In this document: positions 55,799 to 64,000 of the stretch, piece by piece
How the letters are laid out: every line of letters begins with the position of its first letter
Numbering within the stretch: position 1 is the stretch's first letter
Assembly (NCBI GenBank): GCA_958296235.1
Contig: OY282457.1
Location: 496,001 to 560,000, forward strand
DNA from: an uncultured Candidatus Binatia bacterium
GTDB taxonomy: Bacteria; Desulfobacterota; Binatia; Bin18
Direction: 5' to 3'
Length of the DNA stretch: 64,000 nucleotides
Notes under the pieces: generated by a model
What the model was told of the DNA's origin: nothing
Seen by the model: the letters and a program-made list of their open reading frames with translations, nothing else
Database searches by the model: none
Made by a program: the position numbers and the translations under genes

Positions 55799-57364
55799 AT
55801 GCGCGCTACTCGGACGCGCCGCGCCACGGTCCCCGCAGACTTGTCCCCGTATCGGTGTCGCTCCTTGTTCAGACTCGTCTTCAGCCTGCTCGTCGTCGCC
55901 CTGGGGGTCGTGGTCTTCGCTTCCCCACCGGGTGTCTGGGCGCAAACTTCTCCGCAGACGCTCAAACGCCTGCTGCAAAAATATCAGCTCGCCCCCCAGG
56001 ACCTGGGCTACCATCTGTTTCGGCTGACGGATGGTCGGGTTTTTGACACGTACGACGCGGATACGCCCCGTATCCCGGCTTCGACCACAAAGCTCATGAC
56101 CGCCCGAGCCGCGTTTGAAATTCTCGGGGCTGATTATCGGTTTGAGACCCGCCTGCTCATAACGGGGAAAGTCCACAAGCCCACCCTGCACGGAGACCTG
56201 TATCTGGTCGGGGGTGGAGATCCAACGCTTTCGACGAATGACCTCCAAGGCTTTGTTGACGCTCTGAAAGCCATCGGCATGACCCGAGTGAAGGGTCGGT
56301 TTCTTTTTGATGAGGGCTTCCTTACAACGACGCAAGAGATTAATCCCAAGCAGCCAGTTGCGGCCGCGTACAACCCCAGCGTGAGCGCCCTCTCGCTCAA
56401 TTACAACCGGGTGCATTTACGCTGGAGAGGCAAGCCCGGCGCTCAAAATTTTCAGACTTGGTTGCGGTCGCCGGCGGACGGTATTTTTCTGCCGGTTGCT
56501 GGTGTCAGTACTGGGCTGATTCCTAGAGGCAGGCAATCTGATGATCCCTTTATCCTTGACCGGGGGAGCAGGGACCACTGGCTGCTCTCGCGTCAGCTCC
56601 CGGCACGGGGCCTCAAAGAACTCCCGATCAGGCGCGCTCCAGGCAAGGTCGCGGCCGCTTTGTTTCGCACCTATTGTCTGCAACGCGGCATCGCCCTGCC
56701 CCAGCCCCAGGCCGCGCCAGCCCCGGTAAACGCGCGCCTCCTCTATGCTCATTACAGCAAGCCCCTGACGGAAATTCTCGGTGGGATGCTGCGCCACAGC
56801 AATAATCTGTCCGCAGAACTCATCGGTCTCGTCACCTCACGCGTATTGGGAGAGCGACCGTTATCCATTGCAGACTCAGCCGCGCTGTTGGCAGACTGGT
56901 ATCAGCGCCGTCTTCCGCACACAGACTGGACTGGATTTGTGAGCGCGAACCATTCGGGCCTGAGCAGCAGGTCTCGCCACTCACCGCGCCATCTCGCCGC
57001 AATAATCCATACCGGAGCGACCGCCACCGGCCAGACCGGGCTCGACGGGTCAGAAGCGCTCCCTCCTTTGCTGACCCTCCTGCCGCATCCAGAGTGGAAG
57101 AAAAATTGGGCTGAACTCGGGGAAAAGGTGTGGGCCAAGTCAGGGACGATGAGCTATGCCGATGGTCTGACCGGTGTCCTGACAACACGCACAGGACACC
57201 AGTTAGGCTTCGCCCTGCTCCTGACGGACTTTGCCAGACGGGCGGCATTTGACACGGCCCGGAATGCCGAGAAAGTACAAACGCCCCCAGAAGCCCGGGC
57301 CTGGACTGCGCGGGCCAAAGCCTTTGAGCGGGCTCTGCTCTCGCATTGGAGACGCTCCTATTGA
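55799..57364 (+). CDS. dacB: D-alanyl-D-alanine carboxypeptidase/endopeptidase (PBP4, DacB type)
   Basis: A 521-residue periplasmic enzyme. Hydrophobic signal (about 20-45), then SxxK (STTK, about 97), SxN (SNN, about 335) and KSG (WAKSGTMSYADGL, about 446). A large insertion between the first two motifs is typical of class C PBP4, which trims or cleaves peptide cross-links of peptidoglycan. It is a lone gene convergent to atoE. Confidence 0.9.
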   Translation: MRATRTRRATVPADLSPYRCRSLFRLVFSLLVVALGVVVFASPPGVWAQTSPQTLKRLLQKYQLAPQDLGYHLFRLTDGRVFDTYDADTPRIPASTTKLMTARAAFEILGADYRFETRLLITGKVHKPTLHGDLYLVGGGDPTLSTNDLQGFVDALKAIGMTRVKGRFLFDEGFLTTTQEINPKQPVAAAYNPSVSALSLNYNRVHLRWRGKPGAQNFQTWLRSPADGIFLPVAGVSTGLIPRGRQSDDPFILDRGSRDHWLLSRQLPARGLKELPIRRAPGKVAAALFRTYCLQRGIALPQPQAAPAPVNARLLYAHYSKPLTEILGGMLRHSNNLSAELIGLVTSRVLGERPLSIADSAALLADWYQRRLPHTDWTGFVSANHSGLSSRSRHSPRHLAAIIHTGATATGQTGLDGSEALPPLLTLLPHPEWKKNWAELGEKVWAKSGTMSYADGLTGVLTTRTGHQLGFALLLTDFARRAAFDTARNAEKVQTPPEARAWTARAKAFERALLSHWRRSY

Positions 57365-57420
57365 CGATGACGCCGGTTGACGGGTTGACAATCCTGACGT
57401 TTATTCTCCCAGCCGGAGAG

Positions 57421-58791
57421 TCAGAGCCGCAACGGGATCAGGAACAATGCCACGAGATTGAACACGACCAGAAATCCGGCCAGGAGCAGGCAATAGCCCA
57501 TAATGTCGCCAAAGCGCAGCCCGGCAACGGTGAGGATGGGAATTGCCCAAAATGGTTGCAACAAGTTGGTCGTCATATCTCCATACGCATAGCTCAGGGT
57601 GACGGTGGGGATAGAGAGCCCCAAGGTCTGGCCTGCCGGGATAAGATAGGAGGCTTCAACGATCCATTTCGATCCGCCCGATGGCACGAAATAGTTCAGC
57701 ACCCCGGAATACAGATACACAATCGAGGGAAAGGTCCGCGGCGAACTGGCGTCAATGAAAAAGGCGGTCAGTACCTCACCCAGTGCGGTATATGACATCA
57801 GCCCAAAAATTCCTGCGTACAACGGATATTGAATGACGATCCCCCAGGTGTTGCGTATCCCTTGTTCACAGGCGTGCAAAAAGGACTTGGGATACCAGTG
57901 CAGGAGAAGACCCAAGGCCAGGAATAACAGGTTATAGTTGTCAATCGTCCAGGTCTGGCCAAAACCTTTTTCGAGCATCTGAAGCCCGAAGTAGAGCAGC
58001 ATGGCGCCACTGGCAATCAGAGACCAGCCCGGCCACCACTCCATTTTCTCTGCCGGGCGCAGCGCAGTTGGTTTCTGTATGGACGTGTTCAAGGCTTCCA
58101 AACGGTCGGCCTGTTCGGCTGAGACCGTCACCGCGTCCGCCGGCGGCGGAACGAGAATGGCCGCAATGAGAATACCGACTAGCCCGGCCACAAGCGCATA
58201 CCATAGATTAAATGCGGCAAACATGGTCTGCGTGGTCGGAATGGTTTCCGATAAGATGCCAGCCTTGATGAGAAAATTATCTGGCGTGGCAATAATGAGC
58301 GGAGCCGAGCCGGACAAGCCGGTATGCCACACGGTTCCGACACCGAGATAGGCACATGTGACGAGCAGGCGAAAGTCCACGCGCGGGTTAGAGCGCACGA
58401 TAAAGGGGAGAAACGCCGCGGAAATGACCAGACACAAGGCCCAGTTGAGCCAGGCGGTGAGGGTCGAAAACGCAGCCATGAGGATGATTGCCTGACGCGG
58501 CTTGTCCGGGTCGGGACGCGAGGCCAGCCACACAAACATCCGTTTGAGCGGCGGGGATACGGCGCAGGCGTACGCCACGACCATCATGACAGTAAACTGC
58601 ATGGTCAGGCTGAGCAGGGCCCACAAGCCATCCCCCCACGCAGTCAGTACCGTTGCCGGAGAAGCGCCCCCGACCGTGAGGGCGAGGAGGGCCACCACGA
58701 GCGTCAACATGACGGCAATGACCCACGAGTCTGGTATCCAGCGCTCCGTCCAGCGCGTCAGGGTCATTCCCCAGCCGGCCAACCGTCCCAT
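57421..58791 (-). CDS. atoE: Short-chain fatty acid transporter (AtoE family)
   Basis: A 456-residue transporter with about 12 helices. Family marks are WIPDSWVIAVMLTLVVALLAL, TAWLNWALCLVISAAFLP, GVGTVWHTGLSGSAPL and the C-terminal VPSGGSKWIVEASYLIPAG. AtoE moves short-chain fatty acids across the inner membrane. Its neighbours (acyl-CoA dehydrogenase operon) make this plausible. Confidence 0.9.
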   Translation of the reverse strand: MGRLAGWGMTLTRWTERWIPDSWVIAVMLTLVVALLALTVGGASPATVLTAWGDGLWALLSLTMQFTVMMVVAYACAVSPPLKRMFVWLASRPDPDKPRQAIILMAAFSTLTAWLNWALCLVISAAFLPFIVRSNPRVDFRLLVTCAYLGVGTVWHTGLSGSAPLIIATPDNFLIKAGILSETIPTTQTMFAAFNLWYALVAGLVGILIAAILVPPPADAVTVSAEQADRLEALNTSIQKPTALRPAEKMEWWPGWSLIASGAMLLYFGLQMLEKGFGQTWTIDNYNLLFLALGLLLHWYPKSFLHACEQGIRNTWGIVIQYPLYAGIFGLMSYTALGEVLTAFFIDASSPRTFPSIVYLYSGVLNYFVPSGGSKWIVEASYLIPAGQTLGLSIPTVTLSYAYGDMTTNLLQPFWAIPILTVAGLRFGDIMGYCLLLAGFLVVFNLVALFLIPLRL

Positions 58792-58862
58792 TGTTATACT
58801 CCGTTATGCCCTCTCGTTCGGCCGGCTGTGAGCGCTCGTCAAAGTTTGAAATGCTGAGAGCC

Positions 58863-59774
58863 TTACTTCAACAATTCCAGTTCGCGCAACATCCCAAGAC
58901 TATTCGTCCAGCCTTTTGAAACTTTTACAAAAAGCTCCAGATAGACGCGGCAGCCAAAAAAGGCCTCCATACGCAGACGTGCCGCCTGGCCGATTTTCTT
59001 GAGCCGTCCTCCCTTTTGACCAATCACGATCGCCTTCTGAGACGGCCGCTCAACGTGAATGGTTGCGTAAATGCGTAACACTGACTTCTCGGCAAGTTCT
59101 TGAAATTGCTCAACAATAACAGCCGTACGATACGGGATTTCCTGCTGCGTGTGGAAAAATAGCTGTTCCCGGACCATCTCCTGGGCGAGGACCCGCTCGC
59201 TCTGGTCCGTGATATTATCATCCGGGTAGAGCGCCGGACCGGGCGGGAGAACAGCCAGCAGGGTGGACATGAGTTCAGCCGTATTCTCCCCTTTGAGCGC
59301 GCTGATGGGAATTACGTCACGCTCAGGCAGCAGCCGCCCCAGCTGTTCAAGGAGCGGAATGAGCGCTCTTTTTTGGACAAGGTCAATTTTGTTCAGTCCG
59401 ACCAGGACTTGGGTCTTGAGTTGGGTGAGGCGCTGGGCAATCCGGGCATCAGCCGGGGTCAGCCCATGCGCCGCATCGAGCAGGAAGAGCGTAACGTCGG
59501 TTTCTTGCAAAGCGCGCACGGCAGTATCAACCATGTGTCGGTTGAGCAGAGACTGCTGACCGCCATGAATCCCCGGCGTATCAACAAAAATGAGTTGGGC
59601 ATGAGACTGGGTTTTGATCCCGGTTATGCGCGTTCGTGTGGTTTGGGGTTTGGGCGAGACAATGGCAATCGGCGCTCCTATCAGCGTATTGAGCAGCGTT
59701 GATTTCCCAACGTTGGGACGGCCGACGAGCGCGATAAAACCACAGCGATGGGTCAAGTCAGGCGAGGATGACAT
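58863..59774 (-). CDS. era: GTPase Era
   Basis: A 303-residue Era: GTPase motifs VGRPNVGKSTLLNTLI (G1), DTPG (G3) and NKID (G4), and a C-terminal KH domain with AIVIGQKGGRLKKIGQAARL, which binds 16S rRNA 3' end in ribosome maturation. It starts six bases after tyrS ends, in the rny-tyrS-era run. Confidence 0.95.
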   Translation of the reverse strand: MSSSPDLTHRCGFIALVGRPNVGKSTLLNTLIGAPIAIVSPKPQTTRTRITGIKTQSHAQLIFVDTPGIHGGQQSLLNRHMVDTAVRALQETDVTLFLLDAAHGLTPADARIAQRLTQLKTQVLVGLNKIDLVQKRALIPLLEQLGRLLPERDVIPISALKGENTAELMSTLLAVLPPGPALYPDDNITDQSERVLAQEMVREQLFFHTQQEIPYRTAVIVEQFQELAEKSVLRIYATIHVERPSQKAIVIGQKGGRLKKIGQAARLRMEAFFGCRVYLELFVKVSKGWTNSLGMLRELELLK

Positions 59775-59780
59775 GGCACG

Positions 59781-60995
59781 TCAAGAAGGTGGCCTTGCCG
59801 CGGGTCCGAAGACGACCTTCAGGATGCGCCGTTTACCAACCTGGAGGACGACCTCGCCTTGGGCGAGGACCTGCAACTCCGCGTCACTGACCCGTTCACC
59901 GTCTATTCTCACCCCACCCTGTCCGATGAGCCGGCGGGCTTCGCTCGTAGATTTCACCAGGGCTGAGGTCTTCAGCAGATGACACACCCACACCTGGGGC
60001 TCTGGACCGGACCAGGCATACGACGGTATCTCTTCTGGAGGTTGCCCGTGCTGAAAACGTCGCGAGAACTCCTCGGCCGCTCGCGCGGCCGCCGTGCCAT
60101 CATGAAAACGGGTCACCAGCTCGGCCGCTAACTGTTTCTTGGCTTCCATCGGATGGATGTGTCCCTCTGCCACCGCCTGAACATGGGCGGCATCAACGAC
60201 GCTCAGCAGTTCGTAATAGCTCAGCATCAGTTCGTCGGAGATCGACATGATCTTGCCGTACATGTCGTCCGGCGGGTCGGTGATACCCACGGCATTGCCG
60301 AGCGATTTGCTCATTTTTTGCGTCCCATTAATGCCTTCGAGAATAGGCGTCGTCAGAATCACCTGCGGCTCCTGACCAAAGCCGCGCTGCATCTCACGTC
60401 CGACTAGGAGATTGAAGCGCTGGTCCGTGCCCCCGAGTTCGACGTCAGCCTCAAGGGCAACGGAATCATAGCCCTGGAGCAGCGGGTACAGAAACTCATG
60501 CACATGAATGGGCACCCCGGTTTTCAAACGTTTGGAAAAATCATCCCGCTCAAGCAGTCGGGCCACGGTGTAATGGCCGCACAGTTTGACCATATCGGAG
60601 GGCGAGAGGGCATCGATCCATTCTGAATTAAAACGGAGTTCGGTTCGGTCTGGATCAAGAACCTTGAAGACCTGCTGGGTGTAGGTCTCCGCGTTCGCCT
60701 TGACCTGCTCTCGCGTCAGGGCCTTGCGCGTTTCAGAACGACCGGTGGGGTCGCCGATCATAGCCGTAAAATCACCGATTAAGAAAATGACCGTATGCCC
60801 TAACTCCTGAAACTGGCGGAGTTTATTCAGCACGACGGTGTGACCGAGATGCAGGTCCGGGGCGGACGGGTCCGCGCCCCATTTCACGCGTAAGGGTTTT
60901 CCGCGTTCGAGCTTTTGCCCGAGTTCTTCCAGGGGAATAATGTCCACGGCTCCGCGTCCGATTTCCTTGAGTTGCGCTTCAACTGACAGGGTCAT
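59781..60995 (-). CDS. tyrS: Tyrosyl-tRNA synthetase
   Basis: A 404-residue class I synthetase. The HIGH-type motif is HLGHTVV and KMSKS is in [23 protein letters not shown] is a typical tyrosine-site stretch. The C-terminal S4-like part ([17 protein letters not shown]) is present. Fifteen bases follow rny. Confidence 0.94.
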   Translation of the reverse strand: MTLSVEAQLKEIGRGAVDIIPLEELGQKLERGKPLRVKWGADPSAPDLHLGHTVVLNKLRQFQELGHTVIFLIGDFTAMIGDPTGRSETRKALTREQVKANAETYTQQVFKVLDPDRTELRFNSEWIDALSPSDMVKLCGHYTVARLLERDDFSKRLKTGVPIHVHEFLYPLLQGYDSVALEADVELGGTDQRFNLLVGREMQRGFGQEPQVILTTPILEGINGTQKMSKSLGNAVGITDPPDDMYGKIMSISDELMLSYYELLSVVDAAHVQAVAEGHIHPMEAKKQLAAELVTRFHDGTAAARAAEEFSRRFQHGQPPEEIPSYAWSGPEPQVWVCHLLKTSALVKSTSEARRLIGQGGVRIDGERVSDAELQVLAQGEVVLQVGKRRILKVVFGPAARPPS

Positions 60996-61010
60996 AGCGT
61001 CACGGACCTT

Positions 61011-62561
61011 TTAACGCGCATATTCGGTGGAGCGGGATTCACGGATGACGGTGACTTTAATCTGGCCAGGATACGTCATCTCAGTCTCAATTTGCTTGGC
61101 CACCTCTCTGGCGATACTTGAGGCGTCGCCGTCCGACACTGAGCCCGGGTTCACCATAATGCGCACTTCGCGTCCGGCTTGCACAGCAAACGACTTCTCT
61201 ACGCCATTGAATGAACCACTGATACGCTCCAGGTCTTCGAGTCGTTTGACATAGCTCTCCAGGACCTCTCGTCGGGCGCCGGGCCGGGCGCCGGATAACG
61301 CATCCGCGGCATCAACAATGGGGGCAAGAACGGTTTCCGCCCGAACCTCTTCGTGGTGGGCCGCAATGGCGTTGACTATTTTTGCCGACTCACCATATTT
61401 CCGGGCCACTTCTCCGCCGATGATCGCGTGCGAGCCCTCAATCTCATGCGAGACGGCTTTCCCGATATCGTGGAGCAGGCCGGAACGTTTGGCCTGCTTC
61501 TCGTTGAGCCCTAATTCGGCGGCGATAATACCACAGATATAGGCCGTTTCTATTGAGTGCATGAGGACATTCTGGCCATAGCTATATCGATACTTCAACA
61601 TCCCAATCAGTTTGACGATCTCGGGATGAACGCCATGAATCCCAAGTTCAAGCACGGCTCGTTGACCAGCCTCACGGACCGAGTCTTCAACTTCACTTTC
61701 AGCTTTTTTGACGACCTCCTCGATACGGCCCGGATTAATGCGTCCATCCGAAATCAGGCGCTCAAGCGCGACGCGCGTAATTTCTCGTCGAATGGGACTA
61801 TGACTCGAAATCAACACCGTTTCCGGCGTATCATCAATAACCAGGTCGACCCCAGTCGCAGCCTCAAACGCCCGGATATTTCGTCCTTCACGGCCAATAA
61901 TGCGCCCCTTCATATCGTCGCTGGGGAGATGAATGACTGACGCGGTGCGCTCGGAAACAAACTCGCCGGACAGGCGTTCAATCGCAATACTGATAATTTT
62001 TCGAGCCCGTCGGGTCGCTTCTTCTCGAGCTTCCTCTTCTACGGTCATAATCCGTCGTGAGGCGTCTTGGCGGGCCTCCTCGGTCATCTGGTCAACCAGG
62101 ACCTGTTTCGCCTCATCCCGACTCAGACCGGCTATTTGTTCGAGTTTCTGACGCGTCTGGTCTACTAGCAGATCGTACTCTTGTTCTTTTTTCTGCTGAC
62201 TGTCGGCTCTACTCTTGAGGCTCTGTTCGCGCCGATTCAAGCCGTCCTCCCGACCGGCCAGGGCCTCGGAACGCTTCTCCAACGCTTCATCCCGCCCTTG
62301 GATACGGCGCTCAACCTGTTGAATTTCTTTCCGCCTTTCGTTTATTTCCTGCTCTGCTTCGCTTTTCGCCTGCAAAACCGTGTCTTTAGCCTGAACCTGG
62401 GCCTCGCGTTTGATGACCGAGACTTCTTTTTTTGCCTCATCAAGAATCTGCTGCGCAGCCTCCTCTGCGCTGTGTATGGTTTCCTGATTCCATTTTTGCC
62501 GCAGGAAGACAAGTCCTGCGGCGCCAACTGCGCCTATCAGCAGTCCGAAAAAAAGTTCCAT
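61011..62561 (-). CDS. rny: Ribonuclease Y
   Basis: ATG 62561 (MELFFGLLIG) with AAGGAGGG; the frame six codons longer includes the ribosome site. The 516-residue protein has an N-terminal membrane helix, a long coiled coil (about 25-195), a KH domain (GRIIGREGRNIRAFEAATG, about 212) and an HD domain with HSIETAYICG and LLHDIGKAVSHE. RNase Y starts decay of many mRNAs at the membrane. Confidence 0.95.
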   Translation of the reverse strand: MELFFGLLIGAVGAAGLVFLRQKWNQETIHSAEEAAQQILDEAKKEVSVIKREAQVQAKDTVLQAKSEAEQEINERRKEIQQVERRIQGRDEALEKRSEALAGREDGLNRREQSLKSRADSQQKKEQEYDLLVDQTRQKLEQIAGLSRDEAKQVLVDQMTEEARQDASRRIMTVEEEAREEATRRARKIISIAIERLSGEFVSERTASVIHLPSDDMKGRIIGREGRNIRAFEAATGVDLVIDDTPETVLISSHSPIRREITRVALERLISDGRINPGRIEEVVKKAESEVEDSVREAGQRAVLELGIHGVHPEIVKLIGMLKYRYSYGQNVLMHSIETAYICGIIAAELGLNEKQAKRSGLLHDIGKAVSHEIEGSHAIIGGEVARKYGESAKIVNAIAAHHEEVRAETVLAPIVDAADALSGARPGARREVLESYVKRLEDLERISGSFNGVEKSFAVQAGREVRIMVNPGSVSDGDASSIAREVAKQIETEMTYPGQIKVTVIRESRSTEYAR

Positions 62562-62659
62562 GATGACCCTCCTTACCACACACAGGTCGCATGACCTCGC
62601 TGTGGCAGCTACTACCCCCTATACGCATCCGCTTCGTCGATATCCTTTCTGATCAATAA

Positions 62660-62850
62660 GTATGGGCTCAGGAGACACGCTCAATAGAGAGCGGCTCCTG
62701 AAATAACAACCAACACAGACTATCGTCAGTCTTCACGATCTCCTTCCTTCTTCACCCAAGGGCGGAAGGAGCGCAAGAGGGGGGCGTGCAGTCGCAGCCA
62801 CTCGCCTTCAGGATACGAGTGGTGTTACGTTTTCTTTTCTCGGTCGAGAG
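62660..62850 (-). ncRNA. ssrS: Structured intergenic region, possible 6S RNA
   Basis: Between zapA and rny lies a 299-base gap with four strong stems on the minus strand: ccactcg/cgagtgg (62799-62823), ctccttcc/ggaaggag (about 62740-62773), agact/agtct (about 62718-62735) and caggag/ctcctg with an inner cgctc/gagcg (about 62668-62700). 6S RNA genes often stand directly downstream of zapA, which suggests this identity, but I could not confirm the single large central bubble. Confidence 0.3.
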
Positions 62851-62860
62851 TTGCAGACAA

Positions 62861-63208
62861 CTAGCCGGCAGAGTGTGAGTTCAACGTATTATCAGCCGTT
62901 GTCTCACTCGCGAGGCTTTCGGCTTTCTCCAAACGCTCAAGGAGTCGGCTTGAAATCAACTCCGCTTCCTGGATGAGCTGAGTTTCCTGCTGGCTCGATT
63001 CCTGCTGACCGGACTTGGCCAATTCGTCGGCAATACTCAACGCCGCCATAATCGCGACTCGAAAAGGGACCGTCACTCTTGCACTTTCCGCAATCTGGCG
63101 CATGCGCTGGTCAACAAAGGAAGCAATTTCTCGAACATATTGCTCATCATCTTCACTCGTCACAGTGAAGGTTTGTCCAAAAATATGCAATTCCATTAAT
63201 CGCTTCAT
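62861..63208 (-). CDS. zapA: Cell division protein ZapA
   Basis: A 115-residue protein starting MKRLMELHIFGQTFTVTSEDDEQYVREIAS, the ZapA N-terminal dimer fold, with RVTVPFRVAIMAALSIADEL and a C-terminal coiled coil. ZapA promotes FtsZ bundling at the division site. It is four bases after the zapB-like gene. Confidence 0.85.
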   Translation of the reverse strand: MKRLMELHIFGQTFTVTSEDDEQYVREIASFVDQRMRQIAESARVTVPFRVAIMAALSIADELAKSGQQESSQQETQLIQEAELISSRLLERLEKAESLASETTADNTLNSHSAG

Positions 63209-63211
63209 CGC

Positions 63212-63454
63212 CTAACCCTCATCCTCCAAGGCAATTCCCAAATGGCCGAATTGAGTCAGGATTTTATCCAAGCGGCTACGAATCTCGTTCCGCTCCGCTT
63301 CGTATTGCTGAATTCGCTTGAGCAAGAGCGCATATTCATGCTCTTGTTCATCAATCCGAACCAGCAGTGCGCTATTTGCACTCTGGACCTGCTCGTGGCG
63401 TTCCAAAAATCCACTCAGTTTCGCCTCAAGAAGTTTTAGGCTTTCCAGCGCCAT
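63212..63454 (-). CDS. Small coiled-coil protein, ZapB-like
   Basis: ATG 63454 (MALESLKLLEAKL; a GTG two codons upstream is possible) gives 80 residues, almost entirely coiled coil (RHEQVQSANSALLVRIDEQE, RIQQYEAERNEIRSRL). Size and place next to zapA resemble the zapB-zapA pair of many delta-like lineages. Similarity is by pattern, not by motif. Confidence 0.65.
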   Translation of the reverse strand: MALESLKLLEAKLSGFLERHEQVQSANSALLVRIDEQEHEYALLLKRIQQYEAERNEIRSRLDKILTQFGHLGIALEDEG

Positions 63455-63519
63455 TACCACCCTAGAATAAAGTAAAAGTTCACCCTATTGCCTCTTGGAC
63501 GCAGCGTCAAGAGAAATAT

Positions 63520-64000
63520 TTATCCGACAGGCTGGTCGAAAAGGGCTGTAAGAAAATCCTCCGGGGAGAAGACTTCCAAATCTTCAAGCTGTTCCCCAAG
63601 TCCAATATACTGAATCGGCACTCCAAGCTGGCTCCCAACGGCCAGGGCAACTCCGCCTTTTGCTGATCCATCCATTTTCGACAAGATCACACCGGTAAGC
63701 GGGCAAGCCGCCTGAAAAGTTCGTGCCTGGTTAAGGGCATTCTGTCCGGTTCCGGCGTCCAAGACCAGCAGGACCTCATGCGGTGCCCCAGGAATCTCCC
63801 GCCCAATGACTCGGTGTATTTTTTTGAGTTCCTCCATAAGCGGCGTTTTCGTATGGAGCCGGCCGGCCGTATCAATCAGGACGATATCGACCGCGCGCGC
63901 CAGCGCAGCCCGGACACCGTCAAAGACCACCGCTGAGGGCGCGGCACCGTCCTGATGCTTAATGATATCAAGGCCCAAGCGTTCGGCCCAGACTGAGAGC
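63520..64000 (-). CDS. ftsY: Signal recognition particle receptor FtsY, C-terminal part (cut by window end)
   Basis: The frame is open to the right edge. The visible 160 residues are the SRP-GTPase: LSVWAERLGLDIIKHQDGA, IVLIDTAGRLHTKTPLMEEL (G3), LLVLDAGTGQNALNQA, GVILSKMDGSAKGGVALAV (G4) and PIQYIGLGEQLEDLEVF. FtsY docks ribosome-SRP complexes at the membrane. P-loop and NG N-terminus lie outside. Confidence 0.93.
   Translation of the reverse strand, partial: LSVWAERLGLDIIKHQDGAAPSAVVFDGVRAALARAVDIVLIDTAGRLHTKTPLMEELKKIHRVIGREIPGAPHEVLLVLDAGTGQNALNQARTFQAACPLTGVILSKMDGSAKGGVALAVGSQLGVPIQYIGLGEQLEDLEVFSPEDFLTALFDQPVG

Overview
The window comes from a Gram-negative bacterium of moderately high GC content. 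Outer-membrane logic is clear: a TonB/ExbB/ExbD system, an AsmA-like protein, lipoprotein signals, a periplasmic HtrA protease and a PBP4-type peptidase. Gene content points to an aerobic or facultative heterotroph that degrades fatty acids and other organic acids: acyl-CoA dehydrogenase, CoA transferase, acyl-CoA carboxylase, a membrane Fe-S protein of the ETF:quinone oxidoreductase type, EthD-like proteins and a gentisate-dioxygenase-like cupin. No rRNA or taxonomic marker is present, so placement (for example Desulfobacterota, Tectomicrobia or Binatota-like lineages) is only a guess. Most of the window is ordinary chromosomal backbone.

Layout. 0-5 kb: cupin end, VanZ-like and DUF711 genes, a winged-helix protein, a HEAT-repeat protein and HtrA. 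5-13 kb: VOC protein, IspH, a formaldehyde dehydrogenase with an altered structural-zinc site, a large AsmA-like protein, an alpha/beta hydrolase, TfoX-N protein, a membrane protein and a decayed zinc-ribbon gene. 13-18 kb: CoA transferase, membrane Fe-S oxidoreductase, DUF192 and YqgE proteins and an NTF2-like protein. 18.5-23.5 kb: one TonB energy-transduction operon (DUF3450, long ExbB, short ExbB, ExbD, TonB, TPR). 23.7-29.1 kb: three-gene acyl-CoA carboxylase followed by a double-domain ThyX-like protein. 29-38.5 kb, minus strand: EthD tandem protein, pgsA, hflX, dnaE, guaA, guaB.

38.6-44.4 kb holds the most interesting part. A stand-alone LeuA-type regulatory domain gene is followed 16 bases later by a thioredoxin-fold (ArsC/Spx-like) gene whose reading frame is interrupted by one TGA. 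That TGA sits at the first position of a would-be CxxC motif and is followed by a hairpin that fits the bacterial SECIS pattern. I read it as a selenoprotein (UxxC). Next is an accessory patch with a 978-residue N6-adenine DNA methyltransferase, a 61-base direct repeat and two small unknown genes, bounded by dispersed palindromic repeats.

44.4-52.3 kb: nitroreductase, a lipoprotein alpha/beta hydrolase with an Asp nucleophile, SufT, several small unknown genes, then a minus-strand operon of EthD-like protein, gentisate-dioxygenase-like cupin, MetE-C-like methyltransferase and two small proteins, with metF just upstream. 52.4-52.9 kb is a nest of repeats. 52.9-58.8 kb: thiolase-like protein lacking catalytic Cys, DUF35 partner, acyl-CoA dehydrogenase, PBP4, AtoE-type transporter. 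58.8-64 kb, minus strand: ftsY (partial), zapB-like, zapA, a structured region that may be 6S RNA, rny, tyrS and era.
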